Shown in pieces: positions 12,472 to 26,068 of a DNA stretch of 64,000 nucleotides; positions within the stretch are counted from its first letter, which is position 1; each line of letters begins with the position of its first letter. Source of the DNA: Hyalella azteca (lineage: Eukaryota; Arthropoda; Malacostraca; Amphipoda; Hyalellidae); contig NW_025942347.1 in NCBI RefSeq assembly GCF_000764305.2, positions 1 through 64,000 of the forward strand. The letters run 5' to 3'. The translations under genes and the position numbers were made by a program. The notes below the pieces were generated by a model, which saw only the letters and a program-made list of their open reading frames with translations, ran no database searches and had not been told where the DNA came from.

Positions 12472-14546
12472 CTGATAAATTCCAAAGTATTTAACATATT
12501 TTTTATATTGTTCTTCGTCTGTAAGCGCTAGAAGGGAAAACTTCACTAACACAGTGTTTTGGTGCTTCATTTTAAATTATTTACTCGAGATAAGGCATCA
12601 AAATTTACCGGAATTATATCGTAGCCAGAAAATCGTACTATTTTATTTTTTAACTCCTTGGTATCAATTTGGTGGCATTAATAATTATTGTTAGGCACAT
12701 AGAGGCGCATTTTTTTTAACTGATGATTACGTCCCTGGAACTTGATTGATTAATTCACGGCGAATGCACATTCCAATTTATTTTATAAAATCTTGATCAC
12801 ATCAAAGACTATTGTAACGTAAACTTAATGTTATATAAAAAAACAAAAACCAAACAATAAATATGCTTTCAGTTTTCATTTTATCTTTTTTCTGCCGCTA
12901 TCCAATACATCACAATTTAATTTGAAAAATACCAAAGCCTCAATTTCATCCTTGCACTTCAATATTGCTCTATGCTATCTCTGATGAACAAAATAAAACA
13001 CCAATCGAGTCTTATTTCACGTAAACATTAAAAACTCAAGATCTTGAGTTGAAATGGCTCGAAATCTGCATCCTCATCCGCATGATCCAAGGAAATTGGA
13101 TAAATTTTTATAACGGCCCGAGAAGTGGACCGAGTTTGAGTGTTCCTCCAGGACAGCTTCCCTGAGGCGCAACTTTGTTGTAGCCTTTACGGTTACTGAC
13201 GAGATGCCGGCAACTTCAGGATTAATTAAAAGTCATCTCAAGTTCTTCAAAATGCGTTCGATAGAAATGCAAAATACTTCTTATTTACAAACTTATTCCA
13301 TTAACGAGGGGAAGAGCTGGGAGAGGATATTTTGAAGTGGTTTACTTGTTTGTTATTTGTACGAAGGTTTTTATGATAATAAAAATTATTAATCAATTTA
13401 GTCCGGTAATATCTGCTTGAATGAACTTAGTAATTCAGATATAAATTTATTGCGACTTATGTTATAATTACAAATGATTTTGATACATTTTGATATGATT
13501 ATGATACATTTTGTTATCGATTGAATGTGTCTATCTTAAGATAGGACTTATGATTTGATCGATTAAACAAGTATAAGATAACTAGAGGGCGAATTTACAG
13601 TTGATCTCTAGAAGTAATCTTTTCTTGCATAGGATCATGCAATATCACTTTTATTTAACAGCTATGTAACAATCCACTGTTTCATTCAACGTGAATAACG
13701 ATACGATCATCCTGAATATACGCCCGAAAATCATGAATCACAAATCATTATGACAAAATCTCACACTAATATTCTCTCCTTTGGGGTTGCAAGACGCAAT
13801 ATTCGACCTTCTAAAGTTACGAGTAAAATAAGTATAAAAGTACTCAAATTGAAAAATTCGAAAAGTATCAAATGTTGTTTGATACTTTTGTTTTGTTTGA
13901 TAATTTTGTTTTTGTTTGATACTGTTTTATCAAATTTATTTATTTCCGGCATCTTTTAAAATTAAAAAATGGCAGAGTAAACTTCTCTTTATTGACTTGA
14001 CTCAAGTTATTCTGTACACCTGCTATTCCATAGAGATTACTTCACTCCAATATGTAATCACTAGTGTTTACCAAGGATTCTCCACTCACTCAATTCGCTC
14101 TCCTCAATTGCCTCAGTAAATCATGCGTTTCACGCAAACACCTTTTGATCATTCATACAAACACCTTTTATTTATCATGCCTGGAAAGCCTGACAGCTCT
14201 GAGACGAAGTTACCGCGACCAAAGTGCTACGTTGAGCCAATTTGAAAAGCGAACGCTTTGTGCGTCCGTCTGCTCAAAACTCTACGGGGTTCTTCCTCGC
14301 AATTGCGAACCCCAGACGAAGTGCACAAAATACCGAAGGAAGCAACTTTATGTTCCAATCAAGCGGACCTAAAAAAGTTGGCTCTAAAGTCAGTGTTAAA
14401 TTTATTGGCTTGAAAGTCTGGTCGGATTACCTGAGCCAGAACAATGGGCGCCTTAGAGCTGAAAAAATATAGGTGGCCTTTCCAGTAACGGGGCTTGCTT
14501 GCCATGAAGCCTTTCTCTAACTTTTGGACCGACTAGTTACAAACAT
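12472..14546. other. No supported gene; one perfect hairpin at 13861-13889
   Basis: AT-rich sequence. A 12-bp perfect inverted repeat (AAAAGTATCAAA and its complement) with a 5-base loop lies at 13861-13889. Overlapping plus-strand frames at 14064-14472 occupy a slightly GC-richer patch but match nothing I know. Confidence 0.5.
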
Positions 14547-14695
14547 CAGGGCCTATACTTTCAAAAAAAGTTAAGAAATCGTAAGTTCATCAGCCAATTA
14601 TTGACGGCTTTTGAAGCAAAATCCACCAATCATAGATAAGAAAATAGAGCGTAAGTACTTACGTTAACTTAGCGAGTTTGAAAGTATGGCCCCAG
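14547..14695 (+). mobile_element. MITE-like element, copy 1 (149 bp)
   Basis: The left end is CAGGGCCTATACTTTCAAA. The right end, read as its complement, is CTGGGGCCATACTTTCAAA, which gives imperfect 19-bp terminal inverted repeats. An internal perfect palindrome CGTAAGTACTTACG is kept. An inverted copy with recognisable similarity along its whole length lies at 43667-43819. The element is too short to code for a transposase, so it would be non-autonomous. No clear target-site duplication was seen. Confidence 0.75.
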
Positions 14696-17600
14696 GTCAC
14701 TAAACGTTCAATACAAAGGAGTTCTGTGACACTTATAATACTCTGATAAAAATAAAATTCACATATGTTTTTTTGGGAATCTTAACCTGTATAATGATAC
14801 TTTAACTTTATATATGAGAAAATCATGAGTATTCAATCAAATCACTCTTGCATCGTCTGAAATGGCTTACAATCCAATTTATCTCTCATAGATGCCAATG
14901 AAAAAGCAAATCATTTTGTCTCGGACTTTAGTGAGGCACAAACAAAAATAATATATAATGTTGAACAGCATATATATATAATTTTTCATGTCGTCATGTG
15001 GCATTGTTTGAGTGATGGAACTCAATCACGCACAATTAAGTTATTAAATCAAACTTATACTGAACATCAAAATTTTCATTCTAGTGGGAAAGGTTCGGTG
15101 TAGCTGCCGCGTTATTGTAAAATTGTAGAGGCTGACTTGAAATGGAATATTAGTAAAACGTCTCCAACTATTCTAAATATTATCACAGGATTTGGGACGC
15201 AAGCATCCTGTAAAACTTTCTTCCTGCAAAAAGTTCTGCAATTTCACCAAAAAAATCGGTTTCACAGAATTTGCAGCATTTATTAGTAATTGAGTAAACG
15301 AACAATTTGCACTTAGTAATTGGAGTCAATAAATAATTTGAGTCTATGAAGAATTTCGGAAGATCAGTGATACCATAAACGAATTCATCCCATTTCTGCT
15401 GCACCTCTAATTCAGATTTATGTAGTATGACAAGTATTTCAGCAAGTAGTAAAGTATTTTATTACTTCCGTTCATTATATCTTTTTGGTTCAGTTGAATT
15501 TCGTAGAAAGTTGTAACAGTTATTCCAAAAACTTATTGAATAGGAGAATAACCGGCGTGTTTTCGTGTTTGGTTTTGTGGGGATATTTTGCATTGGAGAA
15601 ATGCTTGACGCCCGTAGTGATATAAGGACGTTCATCTTTTTTTTGCGTACAGCATGACGGGAAGCAATATCTCAGGGCGAGAGAAAGACAAAAAATCTGC
15701 CACAGAGAATGTACAAAGTATGATAAAAATTTATAAATACTGTTTTGAGTTTCCCACCTACAAGTCTGAAAACACTGGAAAAATCTAAGTGACGTTTAGT
15801 GAAGACAAAATGATTCAGTTATTTTGTAATACAAATTATCGACGATTTTAACAGCCTTCTGGCTGAATAAGGCATCTCTGTACCTCGCAAATGATAAAAG
15901 ATCAAAGTTTTGTGTTGTCGTATGCTGAATAATCGATTTGCTGACGCAATTCAGCGATATTAATATCGTGTATCCTATGAATATATAGTCACTAGTTTTC
16001 CCCCAACTCCCATGCTAAGACGATCCCAGGTGTACCAGCAAGGGAGTTGAAGAACTGAGAAAATGCAAAAGAGCGCAGTAATACGTAATATTAAATATTT
16101 TCTCTGAAAGTCATGAGCTTCATTATTTTTAAATGTGAATAAGTAGTAAATTTGCGATTCTCAGCCTGATTGAATTAAAAAGTCTTCAGAAACTAAGAGA
16201 CTTGGGATTTATAGCGCAATTGAGTGACGATTCTTTCACTAATAAATTAATTGAAAAGTATTGTTGGTTTAAACCAAAAACGCAACGCCGAGCCGGATTA
16301 AGTGCTTACATTACATTTTCTATAAAGATTTGTGTAGAAGGCACATTGAAGCATATTAATTGGTGGATAACTTTTAGAATATTATGGAAAATTAGTTGCT
16401 CCCTAATAACTTGAATTTTTGATAATTAATTCACGTTTAAACAAGAACTCAGTTTGAACATTTGAAAATTCAAGGCTAAAACCATTGCGCTTTGGACCTA
16501 AAGGAATTCTCAGTTGGTTTGGTCGCCGGTTTTTCAAGAAAAACCCATCGAAAAGAAACTGCATTGTTTCATTCAACAACACAGAGCATTAAATTCAGGT
16601 TTATGGTCCACGATTAAATTTTTACGGAGCCCAATGCAGCAGTTACACCTGGGATACCGCGCTGGGCAACCGTATCTGTAATGCCACAGAATGGCTTGCA
16701 TTAGAGTTCCATGCCATGCAACTGCCCTTCTCTGAAACTAAATTAGTATTTTTGCTCCTTAAAATTAAATTGTATTCTTATGTTCAAAGTTTACCAATTG
16801 AATGTTTGTAGACGATTTTTTGAGGGTGCATTGCAAGAAAAAATTAAAGGGACCGTTTTTGTCCGGGTAATCGTATTATTTAGCAAGGTGACTGCAATTT
16901 CGTGCCTGTGAGTGTAAAATTTTTTAATTGGCTCATTATTTTGTTTTTTAATTTTACCTGAAGCTCTTGTAACTTTGATTTAAGAACAGAATGAATATTT
17001 TTCAAGGAAAAGTTCAAGTTCCGGTTTTAGTTTGAGATTCAAGACAGAATTCCAGCAGTATAAAGAATAAAATACACTTACGCTAGACCTGCCGGCAGCT
17101 CTTGGATACAAACAGAGAGCTGGCCGTACACTCTTTTAATGAAACAAACCACAGTAAATATCTCATAAGAGGCATATCATGCATTTGAATATTACATCGA
17201 TAATTTTGTTCTAAAACATGAACAACGAAGAAAATGCTACACAAATTTCCCTTAGGAGAACAATATATATTTTCCTTTATGGGAAATTCAAATTTTCATG
17301 AAACAAATTTGTGAAACACAACTGGAAACAAAATTTTTAATCCTAGTCTATTTTTGATATCATACGAACGAACTTCTTCAAACGAATGAACTTTATGAAT
17401 GGACGGCACACCATTTTTTCTAATAAGGCCAGCGCTAGCGTTCAGCCAATTATACAGAAAAATGGATAGTGTACAATTGGTTTCTATAAAATCCTTATCA
17501 GTAAAAATCTTATCAGAGCGATTTCCTTTATTATCTGACAGGTGTCCGACGCTTAAATGGGCAACGCCAAGTACTCGAAATCACGAAAATCAGCTTTTCT

Positions 17601-18729
17601 ATGCCCACTTTTTGTTTTACTTTCCTGATCCCAAGTCAGAGAGTTTCGAGAGTCTGGGTTCTACTCTGGCGGCCGCTAGCTGGGTGGTACGCATTGGGAT
17701 CATCCCCGTACTAGCGGCAACTCTGGTCGAGCAGAGACAATGCCAATGAGACGAAAAAGTTCCTGCAACTGCAGAGGCAGGGCATTGAAACTAAATATAT
17801 TTTAAGAATGTATGAAGTATTCAACTAATTAACTAATGGTAAACGAAATAATAACAGTGTTACGGAATTCTTGACATGAGGAACATTGATAGATCGATAC
17901 TAATAAAAGTATTAAATAACGGTCAAACACCTACACAAGAGTGTTATCAATTTACGGCGTTATGAATTGGTTACATAAAAAAATTTGCACAAAAATTTCG
18001 GGGTTGCAATTTTTTTACATCATATTGTTTCATGCCTAACATGAGGTACCTGGCAATGAATTGTGATATTTGATACATCCTCAGTATCTTTAGTATTTGT
18101 TTCGGACGTAGCAGTCACAGGCCACGATGGATCGCCGCCTCTCTTCTCCACGATGGATCGTCTACATGCGACCATAAAGATCCCAATGACCCATCGTCGA
18201 ATTCGAATTGTGTATTTACTTTATTCGCTCATATGGGCGCATTAAGAAGAAATTAATTCAATGGTGACGATAATTTGATCGCGCAAATCACAAATTTAAT
18301 TGGAGAATGAAATTACAAATAATAAAACTAACACGTACGTACGTGACCGAGAACTGAATAGTCGCTGATTTCAATTGGGAGGGCAAGCAAACCCTGAATA
18401 ACATTAACCCGATTATAGCCAGTCCTGCGCCGAAGCTTATGTATTCCCCGAAATAGGGTCAGGTAAATGTTATGAAATAATTCTTATACAAAATGCTTAT
18501 GCGCGCAGCCGAAATGATGAGATGGTACAAGTTTGAAGTAAATTATATTTAACTGTATTATATATTGGATATTCATATGGATATAAAGTTTATTCCCAAA
18601 GGGCATTTCCAAAAGTGTTAAGAATCAAAAGATAATATTATTGTGACTAGCAGCTTACTATGGAAGGTTGACACTCATAAACTGATAAGCTAAAGGTGCC
18701 GGTAATTGCCTCCGTTTCTGTTTAATCAA
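14696..18729. other. No supported gene
   Basis: AT-rich sequence with a few GC-richer patches (16620-16730 and 17400-17760). The plus-strand frame at 17399-17749 (116 codons) is the longest here. Its residue composition is ordinary, but it has no recognisable domain and no strong donor at its end, so it is left as unsupported. Confidence 0.45.
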
Positions 18730-19245
18730 CCGTCAGTCGTCTGTGACTCTACCGCCGGTCGTCTGTGACTCTACCGCCAGTCGTCTGTGATTCTACCGCC
18801 AGTCGCTCGTGATTCTACCGCCGGTCGTCTGCGATTCTACCGTAAGTCGCTCGTGATTCTACCGCCAGTCGCCTGTGATTCTGCCGCCAGTCGCTCGTGA
18901 TTCTACCGCCAGTCGCCCGTGATTCTACCGCCAGTCGCCTGTGATTCTACAGCGTGTCGCCTGTGATTCTACCGCCAGTCGCTCGTGATTCTACCGCCAG
19001 TTGCCTGTGATTCTACAGCGTGTCGCCTGTGATTCTAAGATGTGTATAAGAGACAGGAGTTNTCTACCGCCAGTCGTCTGTGATTCTACCGCCAGTCGTC
19101 TGTGATTCTACCGCCAGTCGTCTGTGACTCTACCGCCAGTCGTCTGTGACTCTACCGCCAGTCGTCTGTGACTCTACCGCCGGTCGTCTGTGACTCTACC
19201 GCCAGTCGTCTGTGACTCTACCGCCAGTCGTCTGTGATTATGCCG
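18730..19245. repeat. 22-bp minisatellite (about 22 units) broken by a library adaptor
   Basis: Units follow TACCGCCAGTCGTCTGTGAT with variants (GCCTGTGATT, GCTCGTGATT, GGTCGTCTGTGACTC). The array is interrupted at 19038-19062 by foreign sequence (see separate entry), so the unit count and true length of this array are uncertain. The string CAGT(C/T)GTCTG also occurs in the 30-bp minisatellite at 2714 and 4730, which hints at a shared origin. Confidence 0.92.
19038..19062 (+). other. Tn5/Nextera mosaic-end adaptor plus an N: assembly artefact
   Basis: Positions 19038-19056 read AGATGTGTATAAGAGACAG, exactly the 19-base Tn5 mosaic end used in transposase-based sequencing libraries. It is followed by gagtt and a single N at 19062 before the 22-bp repeat resumes in a different unit variant. 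This is not host sequence. It marks a mis-join or an unclipped read in a repeat that is hard to assemble. Confidence 0.95.
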
Positions 19246-21396
19246 TTGGGTATCTGCACTGGTCCTTCAAGAGACCTTGCTGTGTTCCTCCAGAGACTTC
19301 ACCTCATTATGGTTGCTAAATTAAATATTTTCTCCTACGTCCATTTCTATTCATTTATATTCAATTAAAATTATTGTGTAATCCGTCCATTATTACCCAT
19401 TGATTCAACTGATACCCTGCAGCCGTGACGTTATTTTCCTAGTTTTTCATAACCAGAAGTTAAATATTTCATCGTACCGCTGTCACATGAATAATCAACG
19501 TAGCCAATGATATTATTTACGACCAAATACATTGGATGAAAAGATCAAGGTGCGTCGACGCTAGGGGTGTTGAATTGGATATGAGATATCGTCTCATTAA
19601 AGAAGAAATCTGACTGATGCAGAGTATTTCTCAAAGGTCTCCACCAACTCTATATGATATATAGAGATGATGGAGGATGTACTATATATAGTACATCCTA
19701 CTATACGAGGGGATGATGTTCATATAGGGATTCCACTACACAGGTGATGTCATAATTGCTTCCTCCCAGATCAAGGAGCTGTATTAGATCAAACCGGCAA
19801 TTTCTACAATTGCATATACACAAATATATGTAAATGAAATAAAACTCACACATAATCGCGCTGAAAATCATTCAAAATATGACATGGTATAATATTCTAT
19901 GTTTCCAACATTGCTATTTCTTCTGGACATATTTTTAAAAAAACTATTGTTTCGAAATATTACAACACTTCTCTTTAACTTCACTTCTTGTTGTTTGTTT
20001 GTTTGTCTGCTACAAATCTTACAATCAATATTTAACACATTTCTACCTGTCCAATCGATCTGAAATTTTGCACACATGCGTAAAGTCGGAGACAGTGCAT
20101 GTATCGATTGACAGAATAAATAATTTGAAAAAATGTTATTTTTTTTAATTCTAAATGTAAAATTTAAGTTTTTTTAATAATGATAATAAAATTAGAAATT
20201 CCTTGTACATGTGAAACATCAAAGACACTGGATTCTTTAGAAGTGTTGTCTTTAAAAAGTAATTTTTAAATGCATATTATTTTTCGTATATCAAGACCAA
20301 TAATATTGTGCCGAATAATGGAAAATACTTGAATTAAATAATAATAATAATATCTAAAAGAATTAATTTTTTGTGCATAAAAGAAAAACCTTTAATCGGC
20401 CTCGATGACTCTAATGAGTAGATAAGTTAAAATCGTAATAAAAATTTAATGCTTACCTGGAATTGTGCGAAGAAAAAGTTCATTCGTTTAATTGAATTCG
20501 CTAAGTGTGTGTAGTTTACGTCTTCCAATCAAAGTTCACGAGTTGTGGCTGTGAAATCATGCAGAAAATTCGGCCAATTAGAGCAGCAAGTTCGAGAAAG
20601 AGGAATGCAAAGGAGGCCTGGAGCTGAACTCGGGGCCTAAGTTGTGACCTAAAACCTTTGAGTGATCCCAAAAATGATGATTGAGTTCGGGGAAATCCTG
20701 CTAGTTTGGACGTTATTGATGAAGTTCAGGCGAAAAATTCAATGAAGTGAAATGGTATCTCAATTAAAACGAACTTGGTTTGTGGTTAAGAGTAATCGCG
20801 GGGCCTTCAGCACCATCTTGCATAGCGGGCATCACTCAAAAAATGCATGGATTGGAAAAGTCGTAGCTCGGAGCAAATTGAATTAGCGCTCTCAACTCAT
20901 AGGGACTTCAGCACTTTCACGTATCTGTTCAAAATTGATTCGAAATTTTGTATTTTAATTCAAGAGTATGTTATTGAGAATTTTTCTATATTGCTCCTAA
21001 CAAACATATATAACATTATTTCTATTTCAAGTACTGTTTTTCATGGTAAAATGTAGAGAACTTCAAATGTTTATGCCTTCTGAGACGCAAAGAATCCTAT
21101 ACTTTTGAGTTGAGCTTGTAGCACTTGTCTAAGCTCGGTATAAATAATTTCGCCTGCTGATATCAGCATTAAAAAATATTGATATTTTCATAACTTATAA
21201 AATTATAATAGTTTGTGTTCAAGTTTTGAACTGCAGTTGGTTATTTCGTTAGTTTTGCAGGCTCCTCACGTTATGAAATTCATTTCGTTAACATTGCTAA
21301 GAATAATTATCAAAAGTAATGTACAGAAGCCTGACCTGCTTCATATTTTGCTATTAAAATCTTGCGAGAGCATATATGAGGCTTGTCAGAAGATCA
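19246..21396. other. No supported gene; two adjacent perfect hairpins near 19650-19698
   Basis: A 24-bp perfect palindrome (arm GGATGTACTATA) lies at 19675-19698, directly after a 7-bp-arm hairpin (CTCTATA and TATAGAG) at about 19649-19667. Otherwise the sequence is AT-rich with only chance-length frames. Confidence 0.5.
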
Positions 21397-21515
21397 TAAA
21401 CTGCGTGACCCCGTATAACGTTTTTCCAGAAATTGAGACGTGAAGAGAACTTGTAGGTATGCGACCCACGTTGTGCTGCCTAGATGGATTCAGGGCTGGA
21501 AAAGTCGACTTTCCA
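21397..21515 (+). repeat. Dispersed repeat, copy 1 (about 119 bp)
   Basis: This segment shares an ordered series of blocks with 27990-28107 on the same strand: ataaactgc, cgtttttcc, tgaagagaacttg, acgttgtgctgc, gattc and aagtcgactt. Divergence is high, so the family is old. No terminal repeats or coding frame could be defined. Confidence 0.65.
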
Positions 21516-24500
21516 ATTCTAATTTTTCAATGTTAAAATGATTGCATTTCAAAGAACTTTGAGTTCATGTGAGTTGCAATGTTTAAAAAATTTTTTATTA
21601 GAAATATGCACGATTTCAATGACCATGCACGTATCTTCACGGATTCTATTCTCATCGACTGACGAGAATGAAAATGCAAGAACAGGAATATCGATAAATT
21701 GTCTTTTATGTACTTGATACGTCACATAATTAAGCAGGATACTACACGTCCAGTTTACAGGATACTTCACATAGCACACAGGATATTTCGCATACAGTTT
21801 GCTGAGTGGGTTCCAAAGGTGAAGTTATTCTTCAGTTTCCAATCGAGCTTCTTTTCTTCAAACATTTTGATTCTCATTCATTTAGAAACCCTATGCTCCT
21901 ATGCAAGATTGTACGTATACTGTCTTTGAATTTTACTCTTTACTTTAGATCAGAACGAAGGCAAATCATTTACGGGAAACCAATTGGCAGCTCTCCGGCA
22001 AGCTACACTGACAACTAGAGTAGAAACGATTAGTATTAGGGTTTGAGGGTTCGCTGGTTCACTTCAATATAATTTTGAAGATATTAGTCTTTCGCAAGTT
22101 TTTACTTTCTAGGCATTTCTAGCTGGAATTTTTTACGCTTTCGGGTTTACTTATTAAGACTTAGTAAAGATTATATGCAATATTGCCATTGTCAACGTGA
22201 GAATCATTGAGTGCCTACCTCATGGGTTCCTCAAGTGAGGAATGTAAATCAAATCAGAATATCGAAAACTATTCTTTATACGAGTGTTTTTCGTGAGACC
22301 CTGAAATTATTAAAAAAATAATACTTCTCCAGAAACTTTATCAAATAAAGATACAACTGTAAATTCGTGTCAGTTTTGATGTTGCCCCAATGCACGCAAC
22401 CTGGCTATTAATATGGCGGCCAAGAAATATTTTCAAGTATTGGTCAAAAATTTTTTCGATGAATCTAACGTCACCGCACTAACATCACCTTTTGGATACG
22501 ATGTAAATAAGGTTTATCTTAAATACAAATATTACTTCTGCGGAAACTGCCTTTCCATGTTTAAACGTAGCTCTGCAATTAATTTGTGACGGATAATTAT
22601 TGAATGATTGATTTGGGTTACAGGAGAAATGGAAGACCAAATTTTGCGGTCCGTGAAAATTGCTTGTTATGAGCTCTTCTAAGCTATTACACAATAGTTC
22701 AAATGCAAGTCAGATAAAAAATATTATGTTAAGGACAATTTTCTTAGTAGCCTTCGTAGCAGTGTAATGATCGGCTTCTAATTCGACTAGCCTTGTCAGA
22801 GGAAAAATTTCAATTTTAGGCAATCGTACGCTAAATTCCACGTAAGCAGAAATACACGAGATTGCTTTGCATTGCTTATTAAGTTTAAAAATTTTAGAAC
22901 TTGCCAGTATTTGCAGGTGCAGGTATTTACTAAGAGAAACAATCGTGAAACGGAAAAAATTGACAATTGCGCAGCTAAATGTTCAAGCCGATTCAAAAAC
23001 TGAAAATTTTAAGGTGCTGTTATATTACGGGATTCCAATATTGAACCGCGAAATAATGCCAAAATGTATTCATCGAATTAGATTTGGAAAATATAGTCTG
23101 ACAAGCTAACAATTTAACCAAATTTTGTAATCAAAAGCCCGAGAAAAATATAAGAAAATTTAGAAGGTGAAGAAAATTTGATCACGGGAAAAAATAATTA
23201 AAAAGAGGCAAGTTTTTGGCGTTAAGCTACAAACTTTATGACAGGTCTGTACTAAATATCGGCCCAGAATCTATCTTGCGAATTGATGCTTTAAAATTTA
23301 CCTAAACCATGGCTTTGAAATTCTCTTTCAGTTACGTTCGCATCTGTTTGTAGAACCAAAAGTACTTTAGGTGCGAATCATCTTGCATATGAATCACTCT
23401 TTTTATTATTTCTTTGCCTCGTAAAATCGTAGGCTGTTTGCCATAGCTCTCAAGGGAGTCTAACCTTATTTGTGGGAAGCTTTCCCAGCTGGCCTATGCT
23501 CAAGATACGAAGCCAAGCAAAACGCTTGCATCTCATGGACGAATACATCGAATAGAGTGAATATATTGAATACATTTCTTTTTATGGTGAGACAGAAGGC
23601 TCGAGAGAGGCAATCACAAGGAGGCCTTGGTTATTGCTGAGTGAGTGGCGTTGTGTGTGCAAGAGTTTGCATGCTGATATTCGGTTAGTTTCTCTGCAAT
23701 GATAGTTGACACTAAGAATCTGAGTGTTAATACAATTAGAATTTTCCCTTTAATTGATATCCATTTCTTCAGAATTTTCTCTAGATGGGTTTTATTTAGA
23801 CATAATAAATAAATATGTAAAAATAAATAGGTTTAAATAATAGAAGAAATAAAAATTAAGAAGTAATGGATCTTACTGTACTGTTTTACTTAATGGAATA
23901 AGTTAACCAATTTCGAAACTTTTCGGCACTACACAAATCACACGCATACATGGGGAAGTAATTCAAGCTCATTCGGAAATACCAATGATAAAAATTATAT
24001 ATTTTTCTACTTTTAATCATTCAGGTAATTTACTTTTAGTTGTTTAATCTGATTGATTATATTACTATTTTGCATAGTTTATTAAGTTCTTCGTGGAATT
24101 ATGCTTATATTCAATTAAAACGTCGGTTATTATTCTGATTCATAGAGAAGTTTAGGAGTTAGTGCCTCCATATAAGGGGAATTTTCTCTGTCCCTTCTGC
24201 GAAAAAAATTATGTTCATCAATTTAATTTAATAATTGCACGATTATGCATAGTGCAATTTTAGTTCATATTCAAGTCTACTCTCAACAGGTGACTTTAGC
24301 AGCCGGCAACAAAATTTTGTCAGAAATTGACGCAAGGACGGACATTGAATGCATATTAATGAAATAGGTCCCCTGGCGCAAGTATTACAGTAACTCTTAT
24401 ACATCCCCAATAATTCGACCCACTCACTCGAAGCTCACTTTGCATTCTCTTGCGACCGGCAGACACTGTGGCGTTCGCCCTATGTTGTGAATAGGCCGTT

Positions 24501-25587
24501 ATTATGACATTTTCATTGTTTTCTATCATATTTGATGCACTAATAAAACGCGAATAATGTAAAGGGAATGTTTGAACTCAACGGTGACCGCTGTACATTT
24601 TTGGGCCAATTTAAAGTTTTTGTTCAATTGTTCTTCTATCATATTTTTATGGCTTCCTACGCACATTAAAGAGTGAGTATGGCTAAACTGGAAGGAGATA
24701 GCCTTCTTCGCCACTGATGGTACACCATACTTTTTCTCCATACTCATCTTTTGATTGTAGATGGTCATTATCGTGTGATCGGTGACACTTCAGAACAATC
24801 TCCTCTACTGAAATAATCTGTCAAAAATGACATAAACGGATTTGAGGATTACAAGTGAGACTTAACTTCAAACAGCGAAATATTTAAATCTTGATATAAT
24901 TTTTTGAATGTCCCTTCCGTAAATTTGTGATGTTCGACAACGTTCGGCCATGCAAGGCAGTTTGACAGGAATTTGCTGAGCAAAACGTGGATGGCTGAGC
25001 AAAATGAGGCTAGTGGACTGTAGCTTCAGAATGCAGTTATTGTCCAAAAAAATGGACAAAGAGACAAAATCAGTGAACAAATACACTGGAGCGGTAGAAA
25101 TAGTAACCAGTAAATCAAGTCGAATGCAACTTGAAATGACTAACAATTTTGCGGAATTGTAAAGAATAAGAGGAAACAAACGAAGCCATATGTAACAAAA
25201 ATATATTTTTTTCTAATTCCCTATAGCTCCAGTGGCTAATGAGTCGATGAATTTAATCAATTCCAATTATTGGTGCCAATCATAATGGATAGATTCAATT
25301 AAATAATATTTACAAAAGTGATTAATATTAATTATTTTCTGTGAAAGCATTTTTTACGTTATGTTGTATTTTATGTATGTATTTTTACATTATGTTTACG
25401 AAAACGTTCTTGAATTACTAATTTACCATAGAAATAATTTTCCAGTTAAACCCTTTGTTATACAATATATCGTAATTTCCTCAAGCCACGCTACCGAGTA
25501 AAATACTGGATGCAATTCCATTTTCAAAAACATTCCAGGTCCTATCATCGCTTGAGGTCTCTTACTGTCTAAACTGACGGCACAGAA
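21516..25587. other. No supported gene
   Basis: AT-rich sequence with chance-length frames on both strands. No tandem arrays or domain-like frames were seen. Confidence 0.5.
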
Positions 25588-25704
25588 TCTGTCCAGAATT
25601 CCAGGGTGCAGGATTATCTGTCCAGAATTCCAGGGTGCAGGATAATCTGTCCAGAATTCCAGGGTGCAGGATAATCTGTCCAGAATTCCAGGGTGCAGGA
25701 TAAT
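25588..25704. repeat. 29-bp tandem repeat, four units
   Basis: Four nearly identical units contain CTGTCCAGAATTCCAGGGTG and CAGGATAAT, with only one base change in the first unit. The high identity points to recent amplification. Confidence 0.95.
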
Positions 25705-25840
25705 TCCAGTGCGGAGCAGACGCTGCTTGATGAGCTTCCATGCTGCACGTTGTGTCCCTTGATTGCGTCAGGGCCTCGAAACTCTGGAGCCGCCACAAAT
25801 GAAACACATCATGTAAGTCACAAATTTCAATCCTTTTATG

Positions 25841-26068
25841 CGGAATTTCAATGCTTTTATTTCGTTGGAATACATTATGGCTGGGATAAAAAATTTCAAT
25901 GTTCTTATTTCATTGGAATACATTAATTGTGGCTGGGAGAAAAATTCCAATGGCGGAATTTCAATGCTATTATTTCATTGGAATACATTGTGGTTGGAAT
26001 TGAAAAATTCAATGCCAGAATTTCAATGCTCTTATTTCATTGGAATATATTGTAGCCGGAATAAAAAA
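25841..26068 (+). repeat. Diverged tandem repeat, four units of about 54-70 bp
   Basis: Each unit contains aatttcaatgct (or variant), ttatttcattggaata, catt and a variable gtggctggga-type end. Units differ in length through internal indels. The array lies 140 bp from the 29-bp array, so two unrelated tandem arrays sit almost side by side. Confidence 0.85.

Noticed and set aside
17399..17749. 116-codon plus-strand frame
   Set aside because: No recognisable domain, no convincing splice signals and no partner exons.
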